Shown: piece after piece, positions 61,542-64,000 of the stretch
Layout: each line of letters opens with the position of its first letter
Numbering within the stretch: position 1 is the first letter of the stretch
NCBI RefSeq assembly: GCF_023516495.1
Contig: NZ_JAMGBC010000001.1
Coordinates: 248,001 to 312,000, forward strand
DNA length: 64,000 bases
Source: Sphingomonas anseongensis
GTDB lineage: Bacteria; Pseudomonadota; Alphaproteobacteria; Sphingomonadales; Sphingomonadaceae
Reading direction: 5' to 3'
Translations under genes and position numbers: made by a program
Notes under the pieces: model-generated
Seen by the model: only the letters and a program-made list of their open reading frames with translations
What the model was told of the DNA's origin: nothing
Database searches by the model: none

Positions 61542-62255
61542 CTAGAAGGGCCGGAAAATGGCGAACAGCGGGAAGGTTTGGAAGAACTTCTTCTGCGTTG
61601 CCTTGATCCTCGATCCGTCGACGATGACGATGTCGCCGGAATAGACCGGCGGATCGGGCGACTCGCCGTGCTGGATGCTGAGCAGGTCGAAAGCCGCCGC
61701 CTGGCGCTGTCCATTCACCGTGCGGAAGATCGCCACGCGGTGCATGTTGGCGGTTTCGGCGTCAGCACCACCGGCGAGCGCCACAGCCTGCATCAGGGTG
61801 AGGGGACCCGGAGCCGGGAAGGCTCCGCCTTTCTTTACTGCGCCGTCGACGGTGACGATCCGCCCGGCCGACTCCTTCACGCCGACGCTGACGTCCGGAT
61901 TCTCGAGGTACTTCTCGCCATATTTCTTGGTCAGAACCTGGTCGAGCTCGGCCGGAGTGAGGTCGGTGGCGGCAACGTCGCCGATCAGCGGCATGGACAA
62001 TGTGCCAAGAAGATCGACCTGATATTCGCCCGTGAGATCCGGCATGCCGAATACGCGGACGGTGAGCGTGTCCATCGGTGCGATCCGGTAATTTGCGCCC
62101 GGCCCGTTGGTCACGGGCTTGTCAGGAGGGCCGAAGTTACTGACGTCATACGGAATCTCGCCGCCCCGGCTGTCGGTGCATCCGGTGGCCGCGAAGGCAG
62201 CAATTCCGAGCCAGATCAATCCAAAGCGACGCAAAGGACTCACGAACTTGGACAT
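61542..62255 (-). CDS. Polysaccharide export lipoprotein (Wza-like)
   Basis: From ATG 62253-62255 (GGAG 6 nt upstream) the protein has 237 residues: lipoprotein signal peptide (SPLRRFGLIWLGIAAFAATG followed by Cys), then the PES domain (YRIAPMDTLTVRVFGMPDLT) and SLBB-like region (GRIVTVDGAVKKGGAFPAPG). Wza-type proteins form the outer-membrane pore for capsule or exopolysaccharide. It begins a polysaccharide-related cluster with the next two genes. An upstream ATG (62285) gives a longer, less likely N-terminus. Confidence 0.9.
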   Translation of the reverse strand: MSKFVSPLRRFGLIWLGIAAFAATGCTDSRGGEIPYDVSNFGPPDKPVTNGPGANYRIAPMDTLTVRVFGMPDLTGEYQVDLLGTLSMPLIGDVAATDLTPAELDQVLTKKYGEKYLENPDVSVGVKESAGRIVTVDGAVKKGGAFPAPGPLTLMQAVALAGGADAETANMHRVAIFRTVNGQRQAAAFDLLSIQHGESPDPPVYSGDIVIVDGSRIKATQKKFFQTFPLFAIFRPF

Positions 62256-62347
62256 TAATGTCTCCAGCATGCCTCTTGCCCTCACCTAACCGACTTGTTC
62301 GCCAAGCGAAACCCGTTTGCGCACCGAGCCACGGCGCTCCCCACGCA

Positions 62348-63529
62348 CTAAGGCGATGACGGCGCCGCTCTCCAGAGCGGTCGGCCGCCTCGCTGTACGC
62401 CCGGTCCAGTCGCGTTGCGCACATCTTCCGTCCCGATCCGCACGTCCGGCGCTTCGCCACGTGCCGGCGCGATCCACAGGAGGGGCTTCCCGCGGCTGGA
62501 GCCGGTTAGTCGAAGACGGTCAGCCAGCAGCCGCGCGGCATAGCGGATTTCGGAAGGAGAATCGCCACTCGCGCCACTGATTTGCAGGTCTCGGACCGAC
62601 ACAGTGATTGCATATTGGATCCAGGGAGCAACGCCGCGGCGTGGTTCGACATAGGATTTGAACGTTCCGATATCGAGACGATAGGCGGAGGCCTGCCGGG
62701 CATTGGTGCCGGCCGAAAAATCGTTGCCGGACCCGTAAGTCACAACCTCCCCGATCGAGGCAGAGTTCTGGACCGCCCCGGTGAACTTATCCGGCTCGGC
62801 GTCCAGCGAGTGGCCGTCCGATCCGGTCGGCTTTCCCCCATACAGGCGCGCTCCGCCGGCGCGATTGTCGAGGATGGCGCGGTCGATTCGCACGTTGCGG
62901 ACGGAATGAAGCACGAGGTTCTTCCGCCCGGCGGTCGAGGCGCGGATTGTCCCGATCCAGACGTCGTGGCTGCCGGCGCTGTTGTTGTCGCCGCCGATCA
63001 TGACGTTGTCCCCGCGAGCGTTCTCCGACCGGATTGCGTCGATGCGCGCGTTCGACGTGTTGAATAGCATGACGCCGTGCATCTGTTCATTGTTCGCGGC
63101 GGAGATCGCCGAGACGTTCGCGTCGACCCAAAGCTCGCCCTCGACGCGGACATTGTCGGCGTCCTGGAAGGAAACGGTGCGGACCCAGGACCCCGCGCCC
63201 GGCGCCTGGACGATCCTGGCGCCGGGGTCGAAGATCAGGTGCGCGTTGTCGGGAATGCGTATCGAATAGGTGCGGAAAGCGAGCCTGGGGGTCGCCGCCG
63301 GATCGGGACGAACGACGTAATCGCCGGCGGGAAAGCGTACTGGCAAACCGCTCGCCAAGGCGCGCCGTATGGCCGGTCCGGCATCGACCGAAAGCCGTTC
63401 GCCGGCTTGTAGGAACTGCTGCGGGGTGACGGACTGGCTTTGGGCGAACTGGCTGGCGCTCGCCTCGGTCACCGGAAGCGCCAAAGCGGCGACGGTCAAC
63501 ATTGCGGCGCCGATGATTCGGCTCATCAT
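62348..63529 (-). CDS. Exported right-handed beta-helix protein (pectate-lyase-like)
   Basis: This 393-residue protein has a signal peptide (MMSRIIGAAMLTVAALALPV ... SASQ) and a repetitive body of short strands and Asn-rich turns (RTYSIRIPDNAHLIFDPGAR, NVRVEGELWVDAN, GDNVMIGGDNNSAGSHDVWI), the pattern of right-handed beta-helix enzymes. Such proteins often cleave, modify or bind extracellular polysaccharide. Catalytic residues cannot be picked out. It lies next to the Wza-like gene, so involvement in polysaccharide handling is likely. Confidence 0.72.
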   Translation of the reverse strand: MMSRIIGAAMLTVAALALPVTEASASQFAQSQSVTPQQFLQAGERLSVDAGPAIRRALASGLPVRFPAGDYVVRPDPAATPRLAFRTYSIRIPDNAHLIFDPGARIVQAPGAGSWVRTVSFQDADNVRVEGELWVDANVSAISAANNEQMHGVMLFNTSNARIDAIRSENARGDNVMIGGDNNSAGSHDVWIGTIRASTAGRKNLVLHSVRNVRIDRAILDNRAGGARLYGGKPTGSDGHSLDAEPDKFTGAVQNSASIGEVVTYGSGNDFSAGTNARQASAYRLDIGTFKSYVEPRRGVAPWIQYAITVSVRDLQISGASGDSPSEIRYAARLLADRLRLTGSSRGKPLLWIAPARGEAPDVRIGTEDVRNATGPGVQRGGRPLWRAAPSSP

Positions 63530-63555
63530 CCGTCCAGACCTCCTGGGGCTAGGCT

Positions 63556-64000
63556 ATGTCGGAACGCTGGGGTAGCACGGCCAACATGAACGTAGCGGGG
63601 CACCTTCAGCTGGGCATTTGGAATGCCCGGCTCCAGCTTAGAAAGTCTTCGGTACTGCGACGTGCCGTGGAACTGCTTCGCCGCCTGCGGTCGGACAGGC
63701 GGGACCGGCACCTTCGCACCGAGGTCAAATATTGGCGGCGCTGGGCCGTGACTGAAGGCCTCCAATGGCGCGACGACTTCAAGATGCGCTTCGATCCCGA
63801 TGCTCCGCTCCAGGAGCATGTCGCCCGCGTTGCCGATCGAATTCCGCGAGAGATCGTCGAAATCCTCGATGTGGGGGCCGGTCCGGCGACCGTCCTGGGC
63901 AAGACCCACCCGTCCAAGACGCTGGTCATTACGCCGACCGACCCGCTCGCCTGCGAATATAATAGAATCCTCGACCAGACCGGTCACAAGCCCCCGGTCA
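63556..64000 (+). CDS. SAM-dependent methyltransferase, C-terminus outside window
   Basis: The frame is open from ATG 63556 (alternative ATG 63586) to the window edge, so the gene is partial (148 codons visible). A basic helical start (VLRRAVELLRRLRSDRRDRH) is followed by KYWRRWAVTEGLQWRDDF and the class I methyltransferase glycine motif EILDVGAGPATVLGK, then VITPTDPLA at the second strand. Polysaccharide clusters often include methyltransferases acting on sugars, but the substrate is unknown. Confidence 0.72.
   Translation, partial: MSERWGSTANMNVAGHLQLGIWNARLQLRKSSVLRRAVELLRRLRSDRRDRHLRTEVKYWRRWAVTEGLQWRDDFKMRFDPDAPLQEHVARVADRIPREIVEILDVGAGPATVLGKTHPSKTLVITPTDPLACEYNRILDQTGHKPPV

Overview
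The window reads as chromosomal DNA from a high-GC alphaproteobacterium, most likely a sphingomonad (order Sphingomonadales). Pointers are the GTTC-N7-GTTC operator in front of lexA, alphaproteobacterial families (DUF2336, DUF4170, pyruvate dehydrogenase E1-beta with a fused lipoyl domain), sites resembling the EcfG general-stress promoter (GGAAC-N16/17-NGTT), a citrate synthase and GyrA of alphaproteobacterial type, and the start of an exopolysaccharide export region. Most of the window is core genome with tight spacing, 1-8 nt gene overlaps and several TTG or GTG starts.

Layout. 1-5.6 kb: a partial coiled-coil membrane protein, a nucleotidyltransferase-like membrane protein, and an overlapping DUF2336/histidine-kinase-like pair. 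5.6-11.8 kb: gltA-gltX, comEC, a DUF4242 protein, a VOC protein and lexA with its SOS box. 11.8-18 kb: PpiD-type foldase, tpiA, secG, pyrG, a 49-residue membrane protein, trxB. 18-28.2 kb: small and accessory genes (lipoproteins, a soluble chemoreceptor, AI-2E exporter family protein, PspC, panD, two PilZ paralogues, a TonB-like protein, a divergent cold-shock protein, and a string of very small genes), with two long gene-poor gaps. 28.4-31.0 kb: an AT-richer three-gene island (DNA adenine methylase, ParB-like protein, nuclease/HEPN-like protein). 31.1-42 kb: rpoD, dnaG, yqeY-like, carA, carB, greA, a rhomboid protease. 42-44.1 kb: a five-gene envelope cluster, four genes of which form a holin-family operon. 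44.3-53.5 kb: eno, ftsB-like, canonical cold-shock protein, pdhA-pdhB, an L,D-transpeptidase, a radical SAM protein and two tRNAs. 53.5-64 kb: a second DUF2336-like/kinase fusion, TPR protein, gyrA, host-attachment protein, PfkB kinase, DUF488, a Wza-like export lipoprotein, a beta-helix protein and a partial methyltransferase.

The best candidate for an undescribed system is the island at 28417-31040. All three genes overlap, base composition differs sharply from the surroundings, an 11-bp direct repeat brackets the segment, and the third protein carries an R-x4-H motif in a HEPN-like C-terminal region behind a restriction-nuclease-like N-terminal region. This looks like a modification / DNA-binding / effector defence cassette, although that function is inferred.

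Other threads worth following are two 32-residue membrane microproteins of similar sequence at separate loci; two histidine-kinase-like proteins with complementary defects (one lacks the phosphoacceptor His, the other lacks the ATP-binding motifs), both tied to DUF2336; a shared leader upstream of both cold-shock genes; and a hairpin packed with GANTC methylation sites beside DnaA-box-like sequences.
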